Positions 16,683 to 24,945 of a DNA stretch of 64,000 bases are shown here, one piece after another. Each line of letters opens with the position of its first letter. Position 1 is the first letter of the stretch. Below the pieces are notes generated by a model that saw only the letters and a program-made list of their open reading frames with translations, did no database searches and was not told the DNA's origin. The stretch lies in the NCBI GenBank assembly GCA_024639165.1, contig JAHEIX010000004.1, positions 1-64,000 on the forward strand, given 5' to 3'. Source of the DNA: UBA7446 sp024639165. GTDB lineage: Bacteria; Bacteroidota; Bacteroidia; Flavobacteriales; Flavobacteriaceae. Made by a program: the position numbers and the translations under genes.

Positions 16683-17948
16683 TTATTCTTCTCTTAGTGC
16701 GTCTATGGGTTTGATACTAACGGCTCGTTGTGCTGGAATAAGTCCAATTAGGGTGCCTAATCCGACCATCAGCACAAGTGCGCCTAAAATAAATTTAATG
16801 GGTACTGTTGGGTTAACAAAAGGAATCAAGGGGTCTTTGAATACATAGCCAAGAAGCGCTAAAACAAAAGCGCCTAAGATAATCCCCACAATCCCTGCAA
16901 TAAGTGTCAGGAATACAGACTCAATGATGATCTGTGCTCGTACTTCGCTAGGTGTGGCGCCCAATGCGCGGCGAATACCCAACTCCTTGGTGCGATCACG
17001 AACGGAAATTAACAAGATGTTTCCAATGCCCACAACGCCAGCTAAAATAGTAGCAATCCCCACAATCAAAGAGAGGATATACATGCCGTTTGAGAATCCT
17101 TTTACTTTGTTGAAGACCTCACCTAAATTAAAGCTTCCAAAAGCCCGCTCATCATCAGGGTGCACACGGTGTTTTACACGTAAGGCAGCTTTAATATCGG
17201 CCTCAACAGCAACCACATCGGCATCGTCATAAGCTGCCATGGCAAACCAATTGACTCTATCTCCAGTATTATACAATACCTTAAACGTTGTAAAAGGAAT
17301 AAAGATGTCGCTGTCGCTTTCAAATCCCCCGCCAGGTGTAAACTTATGCACCCCCACAACTTTAAAATACATGCCGTCAATTTCTATAAATGCGCCTATT
17401 GGATTTTCCTTGACTTCAAAAAGCTCTTCTTGCGTTCGCTCGCCAATTACACATACCTTACGTTGATTATCAATATCGGACTGATTGATAAAACGGCCGC
17501 CATCATATATGTCTTTAGTGGCAATTTTTACTAAAATGGGAAAGTCACCGAAAATGGCATAGGAGCCGCTTTTCCCTTTGTGTTTAACATCGGAACCTGA
17601 ACCACCAAAAGCACCTCGAGCAATGCGTGGAGCTATATATTGGAGTTCTGGAATACGCTTTTCTAAAAATGCCTTATCATCGAGTTTTAACTGCATTCTT
17701 CTTCCTGTTCGAAAGCCGTCATAGGGAATGCTGGTATTTTGTGCCCAGACAAATAAGCTATTGATTGCAACCTCCTCAAATTCACGCTCAAAACCGTTAT
17801 CCAACCCCTTTGAAGCACCTGACAGGGAGATATAAATAAAAATCCCCCACAAAACGCCTATTACGGTTACCATTGTGCGTAATTTGTTTTTTTGGATTGA
17901 GCCCAAAATTTCTTGCCATGTATCGCGATCAAATAGGGTTCTTAACAT
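16683..17948 (-). CDS. MacB-type ABC transporter permease (second of two)
   Basis: 421 residues: N-terminal helix (RTMVTVIGVLWGIFIYISLSG) followed by a MacB periplasmic core domain (FVWAQNTSIPYDGFRTGR to about residue 250, including KVCVIGERTQEELF), then the FtsX domain with three helices and the family motif VGIGNILLISVRDRTKELGIRRALGATPSEV. No ATPase domain, unlike E. coli MacB, because the ATPase is separate here. Its first base overlaps the other permease's stop, so translation is coupled. With its paralogue it probably forms a heterodimer. Substrate unknown. Confidence 0.9.
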   Translation of the reverse strand: MLRTLFDRDTWQEILGSIQKNKLRTMVTVIGVLWGIFIYISLSGASKGLDNGFEREFEEVAINSLFVWAQNTSIPYDGFRTGRRMQLKLDDKAFLEKRIPELQYIAPRIARGAFGGSGSDVKHKGKSGSYAIFGDFPILVKIATKDIYDGGRFINQSDIDNQRKVCVIGERTQEELFEVKENPIGAFIEIDGMYFKVVGVHKFTPGGGFESDSDIFIPFTTFKVLYNTGDRVNWFAMAAYDDADVVAVEADIKAALRVKHRVHPDDERAFGSFNLGEVFNKVKGFSNGMYILSLIVGIATILAGVVGIGNILLISVRDRTKELGIRRALGATPSEVRAQIIIESVFLTLIAGIVGIILGAFVLALLGYVFKDPLIPFVNPTVPIKFILGALVLMVGLGTLIGLIPAQRAVSIKPIDALREE

Positions 17949-19177
17949 TATTCGTCTGTTAAAGCAATTATGGGTTTGATTTTAGCCGCGCGCCGAGCTG
18001 GAATATATCCCGCAATAGCGCCAAAAACAACCAATATAACAGTTGCGCCAACAGCCTCGCTGGTGTCAATGTAAGGATTGGTAATAAAATAATCTTCTAA
18101 TGAATCGCCGATAAGTGCTAAGGTCCCAACTCCAGCAAGCAATCCAGCATAACCAGCGATTGCTGTAATAAAAACAGACTCTTGTAGTATCATCCCAACA
18201 ATAGACTTGGGGGTTGCGCCTATGGCCTTGCGGATACCTAACTCCTTGGTGCGTTCTTTTACCACAAAAACCATGATGTTTGAAATGCCAATAATACCTG
18301 CCAATAAGGTGCCTATCCCAATAAACAAGACAACATATTGCAATACCGAGCCTATGTTTTGGGTTTGTCTAAAATCTTCAGCAACATTTCGAATGTAAAT
18401 ACCGCCCCTGTCGGATGGGGCAATATTGTGTTTTTTGCGCATAAACGTATTGAGTTTTTTTTCAAAAGCCATAGCACCTGCATACCCGAGCTCTGGCCTA
18501 AAAGCAACCATAATTTGATCAACCCTATCATTGCTTTTTTCCATTTGTTGCCGCGTGGTATATGGAATGTAAATTAAGCGCTCTTCGTTATCTCCGCCTG
18601 CATCTTTAAACACCCCTATGACCTTAAATGAAATACCACCAACATTGATGTTTTTTCCAAGCGCTGGCTTGTTCCCAAATAGGTCTTGTGCTACTAATCT
18701 GCCAATGGTAGCATACTTGGTTTTATTTTTTACATCAAGGGCATTGATATACCGCCCATGGGTGACCATGGTTTTTTCTGCATATTGGTGCCCTGGTGCT
18801 ACCGCCCTAATCGTATAATTGTTACTTTCATCAGCGTATTTTACCAATGCACCTCTTGAAATTCTTGGCGTGATATAATCAATAAAAAAAGAGAAGTTTT
18901 GTTTAATATCGGTCAAATCATCGTTCTTAAAAATAATCCGACGTTTGGCCTTATATCCCCGATACGGTTTTTCTGTTCTACCGGGATATAACCATATTGT
19001 ATTTGTTGAGTCATCCACAAAAAATTGTTCGAATGCGTTTTTAAGCCCATTGCCAAAACCAAAAAGGACAACAAAAATGAATATACCCAAGGCTACGGTA
19101 AAACCCGATAGCGTTGTGCGCAATTTATTCTTACGCAGCGTATAAAACATTTCTTGCCAACGGTCCCTACTCCACAT
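17948..19177 (-). CDS. MacB-type ABC transporter permease (first of two)
   Basis: 409 residues from ATG 19177 (MWSRDRWQEMFYTLRK), the start that aligns with the paralogue downstream (both open with DxWQE and KNKLRTT/KNKLRTM). Helix 1 TLSGFTVALGIFIFVVLFGFGNG, MacB periplasmic core (NTIWLYPGRTEKPYRGYKAKRR; ATIGRLVAQDLFG), then the FtsX domain with IGISNIMVFVVKERTKELGIRKAIGATPKSI. Overlaps the end of the ATPase gene by 11 bp. A longer reading frame beginning at 19264 has an N-terminus unlike the family and is rejected. Confidence 0.9.
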   Translation of the reverse strand: MWSRDRWQEMFYTLRKNKLRTTLSGFTVALGIFIFVVLFGFGNGLKNAFEQFFVDDSTNTIWLYPGRTEKPYRGYKAKRRIIFKNDDLTDIKQNFSFFIDYITPRISRGALVKYADESNNYTIRAVAPGHQYAEKTMVTHGRYINALDVKNKTKYATIGRLVAQDLFGNKPALGKNINVGGISFKVIGVFKDAGGDNEERLIYIPYTTRQQMEKSNDRVDQIMVAFRPELGYAGAMAFEKKLNTFMRKKHNIAPSDRGGIYIRNVAEDFRQTQNIGSVLQYVVLFIGIGTLLAGIIGISNIMVFVVKERTKELGIRKAIGATPKSIVGMILQESVFITAIAGYAGLLAGVGTLALIGDSLEDYFITNPYIDTSEAVGATVILVVFGAIAGYIPARRAAKIKPIIALTDE

Positions 19178-19871
19178 ATTGACTTGCTTTGACTTGGTCG
19201 ACTTTCTTATCCTCAACAATGATGCCATCACGTAGGTGTACAATACGCTTACACATATTAGCAATGTCTAATTCGTGAGTTACAATCAGCAACGTTTTTC
19301 CTGCATCGTTGATTTTTTGAAGCAAGTCCATGAGTTCATAAGACGTCTTGGTATCTAGTGCACCTGTAGGCTCGTCGGCCAACAAGACTTTGGGCTCTGA
19401 AACCAAAGCACGGGCAATGGCCACACGTTGTTTTTGACCTCCAGATAATTCGTTGGGCTGATGGGTTGCCCAAGGACCAAGACCAACTTGTTCCAAATAT
19501 TTTTGGGCGCTTTTTTGACGTTCTTTCCTAGCTATTTTTTGGTAATACAAGGGCAGCATGACATTTTCTAATGCTGTTTTATAAGATATCAAGTTAAACG
19601 ATTGGAACACAAACCCCAGAAACTTATTTCTGTATACAGCTGCCTTGGTTTCGTCTAGGTCTTTGATGATTTTTCCATCAAGATTGTAAGTACCTTCGTT
19701 TGCAACGTCAAGCATGCCTAAAATATTAAGCAACGTAGACTTCCCAGAGCCCGAAGAACCCATAATGGCGACCATCTCCCCCTCAGCAACGCTGAAATTT
19801 ATACCCTTTAAAACGTGTAAGGTACTTTTGCCCATGGTATAGGACTTGTGCAAATCTTTAATTTCTATCAT
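19167..19871 (-). CDS. ABC transporter ATP-binding protein (LolD/MacB type)
   Basis: Nucleotide-binding subunit that powers the two MacB-type permeases. 234 residues from ATG 19871 (MIEIKDLHKSY): Walker A GSSGSGKST, Q-loop VFQSFNLI, signature LSGGQKQRVAIARAL, Walker B VLLADEPTGALD, H-loop LLIVTHELD. A TTG at 19886 is in frame but less likely. It heads the operon ATPase - permease - permease - adaptor - TolC, and a hairpin upstream separates it from the oxidase-assembly genes. Confidence 0.93.
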   Translation of the reverse strand: MIEIKDLHKSYTMGKSTLHVLKGINFSVAEGEMVAIMGSSGSGKSTLLNILGMLDVANEGTYNLDGKIIKDLDETKAAVYRNKFLGFVFQSFNLISYKTALENVMLPLYYQKIARKERQKSAQKYLEQVGLGPWATHQPNELSGGQKQRVAIARALVSEPKVLLADEPTGALDTKTSYELMDLLQKINDAGKTLLIVTHELDIANMCKRIVHLRDGIIVEDKKVDQVKASQYVE

Positions 19872-19891
19872 AGTAAAATTAGGCAACGGCT

Positions 19892-19920
19892 TAAAACTCC
19901 CTGTTTCGTATAACGAGGGA
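19892..19920 (-). terminator. Probable terminator after the oxidase-assembly cluster
   Basis: Minus strand: TCCCT (bulged C) GTT, 6-nt loop, AAC AGGGA, followed by GTTTTAA. The T-run is short, so termination may be partial. Located between the 65-residue gene and the export operon. Confidence 0.5.
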
Positions 19921-19943
19921 AAGCGATTTATGTTACAAAAATA

Positions 19944-20141
19944 TTACTTTTTGTTAAGCTGCTGATATACAAAGTAACCCACTATACCCACCAAGATATA
20001 TGGCACGACCATAAGGTATACAATTCCATCATTGAGACTTTTTGCCGTTTCGGCATCTGCGCCAGTCTCCAAGACTGCTCTACACATGGCGCATTGCACA
20101 TATGTCAAGTTTGAATAAAGGCTTAACAGCACGTCCATCAT
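19944..20141 (-). CDS. Small CxxC membrane protein of the oxidase-assembly cluster
   Basis: 65 residues: a CxxC motif in YVQCAMCRAVLETG (C17 and C20), then an acidic stretch, then one membrane helix (GIVYLMVVPYILVGIVGYFVY) and a short basic tail. I recall similar short proteins with a QC(S/A)MCRA motif next to DUF420 genes in flavobacteria, but know no assigned function. It starts 1 bp after the DUF420 stop, so it is cotranscribed with SCO and DUF420. The vicinal cysteines could bind copper or haem intermediates; that is inference from context. Confidence 0.75.
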   Translation of the reverse strand: MMDVLLSLYSNLTYVQCAMCRAVLETGADAETAKSLNDGIVYLMVVPYILVGIVGYFVYQQLNKK

Positions 20142-20142
20142 A

Positions 20143-20664
20143 CTAGTAATAAGGAGAAATCATCAGGTAGACAACAACACCTGTAACCGCTACATAGAAC
20201 CATATTGGAAAGGTTATTTTTGCCAACTTACGATGCTTAAGGTATTCACCCAAAGCAGCGTGTTTATACGTGAACAGAACCAAGGGAACCAGTATGCCAG
20301 AAAGTATAATATGAGATGCCAAAATAAAGTAATAGACATATCGAATTATGCCCTCACCTCCATAGATGGCCATTTCTGAAGTTACGTGATAAGCGATATA
20401 CATAATCAAAAAAAGAAGCGACAAAAGGATATTGATTTTCATCAATACCTGGTGTTTCCTCTTATTCCCGCGCTTGATTTGCATGACAGCAACAACTAAT
20501 AATATGGCGGTGGCACCATTAATAATAGCATAGATGGGAGGTAGCATGTCTAGGGGGGCTATATTTGGTATACGTACCCTTGACAAAACAGCAACAACTA
20601 CTGGGATCAAAATGGATACAACGATAATAATCGCATTATACGCTTTGTTTATTTTCTTATTCAT
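20143..20664 (-). CDS. DUF420 family membrane protein (CtaM-like)
   Basis: 173-residue inner-membrane protein with about five helices (IIIVVSILIPVVVAVLSRV; MLPPIYAIINGATAILLVVAVM; INILLSLLFLIMYIAYHV; YVYYFILASHIILSGILVPLVLFTY; ITFPIWFYVAVTGVVVYLMI). Family-type histidines sit at helix ends (YHVTSEMA; ASHIILSG; KHAALGEYLKHRKLAKITFPIW). DUF420 includes CtaM/YozB, needed for haem-copper oxidase maturation in Firmicutes; the same role is likely here given its place after cox3, cox4 and sco. Overlaps the sco gene by 8 bp. Confidence 0.88.
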   Translation of the reverse strand: MNKKINKAYNAIIIVVSILIPVVVAVLSRVRIPNIAPLDMLPPIYAIINGATAILLVVAVMQIKRGNKRKHQVLMKINILLSLLFLIMYIAYHVTSEMAIYGGEGIIRYVYYFILASHIILSGILVPLVLFTYKHAALGEYLKHRKLAKITFPIWFYVAVTGVVVYLMISPYY

Positions 20665-21355
20665 TTTCTAGCAATTTTCGAACATCTTCAAGCAACATAT
20701 CTGTGCCTTGTACTTCAATCTCATCCTCAGGGATACCCAAGTAATAGACAATAGGATTGCCAAACTGATCTGTTCTCGAACGAAGGTAGCCATTTTTATC
20801 CACAAGGGCAAAGTAGCCTTGGTGTTCAAACCCCCCTGCAACAGCAGGATTAATTCCAGCAAAAATATTAAATCCTCTATTCGCTAAATCGTAAATATTA
20901 TCAATATTTCCCGTAAGAAAATGCCAGTTTTGACTAAAAACCGCCAGGTTTTCGGCATATCGTTTCAGTTGTGCTGGCGTGTCTTTTTCTGGATCTATGG
21001 TAAAAGAAGCAATGCCAAAATCATCACGGTCGCCAAAGGTATTTTCCAAACGCTTCATATTGGTATTCATGATAGGGCAAATGGTTGGGCAGGTAGTAAA
21101 GAAAAACTCAACCACATAAACCTTCCCAAGGTAGTCTTCGTTTGAAATAAGCCGGTTGTCTTGATTGGTAAACACAAAGTCTGGAACGCGTTTTGCTTCT
21201 CCATTGAGTTCAATAAATGCAAGAGGCATTTGAGCGCTAAGTCTTGTTGTGTCTACTCGGTCAGATTCTTGAATACGAGTGACAATATTCGGCACCACGA
21301 TAATCCCAAAAATTAAAATAATAAAAGCAACAACTATGTAAGAGTAACGACGCAT
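20657..21355 (-). CDS. SCO1/SenC family copper chaperone
   Basis: Membrane-anchored periplasmic thioredoxin-fold protein that delivers copper to the CuA site of oxidase subunit II. 232 residues: anchor helix YIVVAFIILIFGIIVVPNIV, then the CxxxC copper site at C89 and C93 (FFFTTCPTICPIM), the SCO pattern GIASFTIDPEKDTPAQL and the third copper ligand H178 (GFEHQGYFALVDKNG). All ligands are intact. Lies between a cysteine-free thioredoxin-like gene (3-bp gap) and DUF420 (8-bp overlap). Confidence 0.93.
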   Translation of the reverse strand: MRRYSYIVVAFIILIFGIIVVPNIVTRIQESDRVDTTRLSAQMPLAFIELNGEAKRVPDFVFTNQDNRLISNEDYLGKVYVVEFFFTTCPTICPIMNTNMKRLENTFGDRDDFGIASFTIDPEKDTPAQLKRYAENLAVFSQNWHFLTGNIDNIYDLANRGFNIFAGINPAVAGGFEHQGYFALVDKNGYLRSRTDQFGNPIVYYLGIPEDEIEVQGTDMLLEDVRKLLENE

Positions 21356-21358
21356 GAG

Positions 21359-21982
21359 CTAGCGTTTTCGTGTTTGATTGTATTTTTTTAATGCCAGTCT
21401 ATATTCTGCAAGTATGACCTTAACATCATCTACCATATTGTTATTGATATCTGCTGCAGAACGGGCATCATAGCCAACAAATTCGTCGTCATCACGGCCG
21501 CGTAAATTGCCATCCCGGTCCACGATAAACACATATGGGCTAGAAAGATTTTGATCTAGATTTAGCGGTAAGTACAAACTTCCAAAGAGACCTTTTAATT
21601 GATCTTCTGGCAAAAACACCACATTCCACCGCGACATATCCGTTCCTGTAACACCCGCGATTTCAGATTTGAGCTGTTCGGCGGCTGCCTCAGAACCTGT
21701 GGGCAATGCAATCAAAAATTGAAAGTCTGCAAACTGGTAGAACCGCTTATAAATCATCTGATTAAGGTTCAGCGCTAAGGTCTTTTTATCTTCAAGGTTG
21801 TTGCCAAAAAAAGCCAATATGCTGATACGATCCTCGAATTGAAATTCAGAATACTGCGCTACCTCATCAACATCTTGGGTAAGTACTGGGAGTTTGGCAA
21901 AGTGGTTGACCCCTGATGCAAAAAATAAATATACCGCCAGCGGAAAAACAAACAGGATGGCAAGAACGATATATTTTTTCAT
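21359..21982 (-). CDS. Membrane-anchored thioredoxin-like protein without cysteines
   Basis: 207 residues: an N-terminal anchor (YIVLAILFVFPLAVYLFFASG) and a periplasmic domain whose order of elements resembles SCO proteins (ISILAFFGNNLEDKKTLALNL in place of the CxxxC region; FQFLIALPTG; PYVFIVDRDGNLRGRDDDE, comparable with the VDKNGYLRSR of the neighbouring SCO). It contains no cysteine at all, so it cannot bind copper or act as a thiol oxidoreductase in the usual way. Position between oxidase subunit IV and SCO suggests an assembly partner. Family membership is inferred from pattern; function unknown. Confidence 0.7.
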   Translation of the reverse strand: MKKYIVLAILFVFPLAVYLFFASGVNHFAKLPVLTQDVDEVAQYSEFQFEDRISILAFFGNNLEDKKTLALNLNQMIYKRFYQFADFQFLIALPTGSEAAAEQLKSEIAGVTGTDMSRWNVVFLPEDQLKGLFGSLYLPLNLDQNLSSPYVFIVDRDGNLRGRDDDEFVGYDARSAADINNNMVDDVKVILAEYRLALKKYNQTRKR

Positions 21983-21989
21983 GACTTGT

Positions 21990-22364
21990 TTAGAAATTCC
22001 AACTTACAAAACCGTCTAACATGACGTTATAAATATAGTCCGCCTCAACAAGTAGGATAAACATTAGGTAAGGAATAAGAATTAACAACGGCAAAACTAT
22101 GGATGAAGTAAAACTGCGTTTTTCATCTCTTAAGTGCATAAAGTCCCAAGCAATGTAGTAAGCCTTTACCAAAGTGAGTATAATAAAAATCCAGTTCAAT
22201 CCTTTCATACCCAACACAGGCGTTAGTAAAACTGAAGGTTTGATGATCCCCAAAGCAACTTCTACTGCTGTTACGATAGAGAGGAAAACTAGTACACCCC
22301 AAATTTTTTGAATATTGGACTTGAATGTTACAAGTCCACGAAAAATAGAAAGTTTATGTGCCAT
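21990..22364 (-). CDS. Cytochrome c oxidase subunit IV family protein
   Basis: 124 residues from ATG 22364 (MAHKLSIFRGLVTF), placed 1 bp after the cox3 stop; a longer frame starting at 22415 overlaps cox3 and is rejected. Three membrane helices: IWGVLVFLSIVTAVEVALGII, GLNWIFIILTLVKAYYIAWDFMHL and LPLLILIPYLMFILLVEAD, matching the prokaryotic oxidase subunit IV (COX4_pro/CyoD-like) pattern, including the AYYIAWDFMHL helix. A small structural subunit that stabilises the haem-copper oxidase. Confidence 0.87.
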   Translation of the reverse strand: MAHKLSIFRGLVTFKSNIQKIWGVLVFLSIVTAVEVALGIIKPSVLLTPVLGMKGLNWIFIILTLVKAYYIAWDFMHLRDEKRSFTSSIVLPLLILIPYLMFILLVEADYIYNVMLDGFVSWNF

Positions 22365-22365
22365 G

Positions 22366-23346
22366 CTATACCAAATAAAAGAATGTGAATACAAATACCC
22401 AAACAAGGTCAACAAAGTGCCAATACAGGCCTACTTTTTCAACCATTTCATAATGTCCTCTGCGCTCATAGGTGCCTAACAATACATTGAAAAATATAAT
22501 ACAGTTAATCACCACCCCCGAAAATACGTGAAAGCCGTGGAAACCTGTGATAAAGAAAAAGAAATCAGCAAATAGACGATTTCCATATTCATTACGAACA
22601 AGGTTAGCACCTTCAACAACATACATGGCTTGTGCAATTTTTGCTTCAGATGCCGCACGATCTAAAACAATTTTGTGCCCCGTTTCAGGGTCAATCATTT
22701 CTGTTTTGATTAGCAAGTCTGGATTGGCCAAAAAGCCTTCTTGAACTTCAGCAACGCTGTAGGTGGGCAATGCAGATTCACTGACAAACCAAAGACCTTC
22801 GTCTCCAGTATGCTGTGAACGATCGGTTGGTAAGGTACTGGCAAATGACTCTAGCGTTACCCGTTCGCCAGATTCAGCAGTTACAAACTGTAATATTTGA
22901 CCGCCTTTTGTTTCAACAGCGCCATACTCCCCCTGAATAAAATTTTTCCACTCCCATGCTTGAGAGCCAACAAAAACGGCGCCACCAACAATGGTCAGTA
23001 ACATATATACGGCCACCTTGGTTTTCTGCATCTTGTGCCCTGCATCTACAGCGAGCACCATGGTTACAGAAGAAAAGATAAGTATAAAGGTCATCAAGGC
23101 TACATAATACATAGGGGCGTCTATGCCATGTAAGAATGGGAAGTGATAAAACACCTCATCTGCAATGGGCCATGAGTCAATATTTTTGAAACGTGAAAAG
23201 CCATAAGCGACCAAAAATCCTGAAAAGGTAAGGGCATCAGAAACGATGAAAAACCACATCATCATTTTACCATATGATGCGTTTAAGGGTTTATTGCCAC
23301 CGCCCCAAACACTTTCGTTTTCTACTATGTCTGTTGTTGCTTCCAT
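22366..23346 (-). CDS. Cytochrome c oxidase subunit III (long form)
   Basis: 326 residues. Helices of the CoxIII family are clear: KMMMWFFIVSDALTFSGFLVAYGFS, YYVALMTFILIFSSVTMVLAV, VAVYMLLTIVGGAVFVGSQAWEW, DFFFFITGFHGFHVFSGVVINC and GLYWHFVDLVWVFVFTFFYLV. Between the third and fourth (about residues 140-258) sits a soluble insert of roughly 115 residues without membrane character. It is cotranscribed with the short cox3-like gene (44-bp gap) and subunit IV. coxA and coxB are 16 kb away in the act operon, so the oxidase is encoded at two loci. Confidence 0.92.
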   Translation of the reverse strand: MEATTDIVENESVWGGGNKPLNASYGKMMMWFFIVSDALTFSGFLVAYGFSRFKNIDSWPIADEVFYHFPFLHGIDAPMYYVALMTFILIFSSVTMVLAVDAGHKMQKTKVAVYMLLTIVGGAVFVGSQAWEWKNFIQGEYGAVETKGGQILQFVTAESGERVTLESFASTLPTDRSQHTGDEGLWFVSESALPTYSVAEVQEGFLANPDLLIKTEMIDPETGHKIVLDRAASEAKIAQAMYVVEGANLVRNEYGNRLFADFFFFITGFHGFHVFSGVVINCIIFFNVLLGTYERRGHYEMVEKVGLYWHFVDLVWVFVFTFFYLV

Positions 23347-23390
23347 GAGTGGTTGTTGGTTAATTTGATTACAAAATTACGCATTAAAGT

Positions 23391-23966
23391 TTATCTTAAA
23401 AAGTATAAGAATACAAATAAATAGAGCCATAAAAATCCTAGGAAATGCCAGAAGGTATGCGCAAGCACAAAACCAAGTGGTGCCTCTAAATAAATACCTT
23501 TGAGATGGCGAAGGAGTACAATGATTAAAACGACAATTCCTCCAACAAGGTGAGCAAAGTGCGTTAAAACCAATACATATAAGAATGAGGTAGTAACGGT
23601 ACTTTCCGAACCTGTAAAATAGTATCCATCTGCTACAACGTCGCTAAATCCAATCCATTGGCTAAAAGCAAAAATAACGGCTAATAAAAGCGTAATAAGC
23701 GTGTAGCGTGTGACCCCTAGCGAATGACCTGCCTTAAGATTTTTAAACGCCATCCAGAAACTAAGACCACTTATTAAAATCACTAGTGTGCTTATGTGAA
23801 ATGCCGCTGGAAGCTTGAAATTTTCAAGCCAATCGGGACGTGCCTTGCTGACGACATAGGCACTTGTGAGGCCAGCAAACATCATGGTCATGCTGATCAT
23901 GGCAAACCACAACATCATTTTTTTTGCTTTGGACTGGGGGGTTGTTAAGGAAGGATGAAAACTCAT
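23391..23966 (-). CDS. Cytochrome c oxidase subunit III family protein (short form)
   Basis: 191 residues with five helices: KMMLWFAMISMTMMFAGLTSAYVVS, FHISTLVILISGLSFWMAF, YTLITLLLAVIFAFSQWIGF, TSFLYVLVLTHFAHLVGGIVVLI and LAHTFWHFLGFLWLYLFVFLYFL. This is the normal CoxIII core without the insert of its neighbour. Starts directly after the cyoE stop. Either both proteins join one oxidase as complementary subunits, or they serve different oxidases; sequence alone does not decide. Confidence 0.9.
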   Translation of the reverse strand: MSFHPSLTTPQSKAKKMMLWFAMISMTMMFAGLTSAYVVSKARPDWLENFKLPAAFHISTLVILISGLSFWMAFKNLKAGHSLGVTRYTLITLLLAVIFAFSQWIGFSDVVADGYYFTGSESTVTTSFLYVLVLTHFAHLVGGIVVLIIVLLRHLKGIYLEAPLGFVLAHTFWHFLGFLWLYLFVFLYFLR

Positions 23967-24860
23967 TTATAAAAATTTATCGATTACGTAAATCCATTGT
24001 ATTGACATAATGTATATTATGCTAACGATCATTAGTTTTTTGGCACTTGATTCAGATTGGTTTTTATACAACAAGATACCATACCACAAAAATATCAAGC
24101 CCATAATCCCAACCACTGTGGCAGCGGGAATTGTCAGGGTCAATGTGCCACACAATCCCAAGACTGGAAAAACCGAAATGACCAGGGTCCAAAGTGTGTA
24201 TAAAATAACTTGTAGAGCGGTTGCGCGATCGCGCTTTCCGGTAGGCAGCATGTTGATGCCTGCGCGCTGATAATCTTCATGCATCAACCAACCTATGGCC
24301 CAAAAGTGGGGAAACTGCCAAAAGAATTGAATCATAAACAAGATTCCTGGTTCAATACCAAAACTTCCCGTAACCGAAACCCAACCCAACATAAAAGGAA
24401 TTGCACCTGGAATGGCCCCCACAAATACAGAAAGCGGCGTAATCGTCTTAAGTGGTGTATAGGCACAGCAGTAAAGGAAAACCGAAATAGCCCCGAACAT
24501 GGCTGTTTTTGGATTAAAGCCATAAAGAATCACCAAGCCTATTATAAGTAATGTGGTGGCAATAGCAAATGCGGTTTGCGTTGACATGCGGTCTTTGGGA
24601 ATGGGGCGGTTTTGTGTCCGCTTCATTTTAGCGTCAATGTCTTTTTCAATGATTTGGTTAAATGCATTGGAAGCACCTGCTAAGCCATACCCTCCCAAAG
24701 AAAGCAAAAGAATATGCCAAACCGAAGGTACTGGAGCTGCAAGCAAGTAACCCGCTATGGAAGAAAAAACAACCGTAAGGGTAAGTCTCGATTTGGTGAG
24801 CAACAAGAAGTCGCTCATAAAAAGAGAAAACGCCGGGGGTTTTTGGGTGTTAACTAACAT
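23967..24860 (-). CDS. cyoE: Protoheme IX farnesyltransferase
   Basis: Inner-membrane UbiA-type prenyltransferase that makes haem O from haem B, the first step toward haem A for the oxidase. 297 residues, about eight to nine helices; the prenyl-diphosphate-binding Asp-rich motif is NQIIEKDIDAKMKRTQNRP, with the second loop GWLMHEDYQRAGINMLP. Also called ctaB. It heads the run cyoE - cox3 - cox3 - cox4 - thioredoxin-like - sco - DUF420, and a good -33/-7 promoter lies just upstream. Confidence 0.95.
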   Translation of the reverse strand: MLVNTQKPPAFSLFMSDFLLLTKSRLTLTVVFSSIAGYLLAAPVPSVWHILLLSLGGYGLAGASNAFNQIIEKDIDAKMKRTQNRPIPKDRMSTQTAFAIATTLLIIGLVILYGFNPKTAMFGAISVFLYCCAYTPLKTITPLSVFVGAIPGAIPFMLGWVSVTGSFGIEPGILFMIQFFWQFPHFWAIGWLMHEDYQRAGINMLPTGKRDRATALQVILYTLWTLVISVFPVLGLCGTLTLTIPAATVVGIMGLIFLWYGILLYKNQSESSAKKLMIVSIIYIMSIQWIYVIDKFL

Positions 24861-24882
24861 ATAATGTGTGCAAATGCGTCGG

Positions 24883-24913
24883 CAAAGATACTGTAGAAAA
24901 GAAGGTTACGCAA
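24883..24913 (-). promoter_or_regulatory. Promoter of the cyoE-cox3-sco cluster
   Basis: Minus strand TTG (24913-24911), 20-nt spacer, TATCTTTG (24890-24883). Both elements match the Bacteroidota sigma consensus TTG-N19/20-TAnnTTTG. Predicted transcription start near 24877, about 17 nt before the cyoE ATG. Confidence 0.65.
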
Positions 24914-24945
24914 CGCAATATGCACAAAAGAAGGCTCTTGTTTTT

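Noticed and set aside
16378..16848. 156-residue plus-strand open frame
   Set aside because: Antisense to the adaptor and permease genes, crosses their boundary, no recognisable domain.
24905..24945. Terminator after the second tonB
   Set aside because: A 7-bp stem with one G-U pair can form but there is no T-tract behind it.
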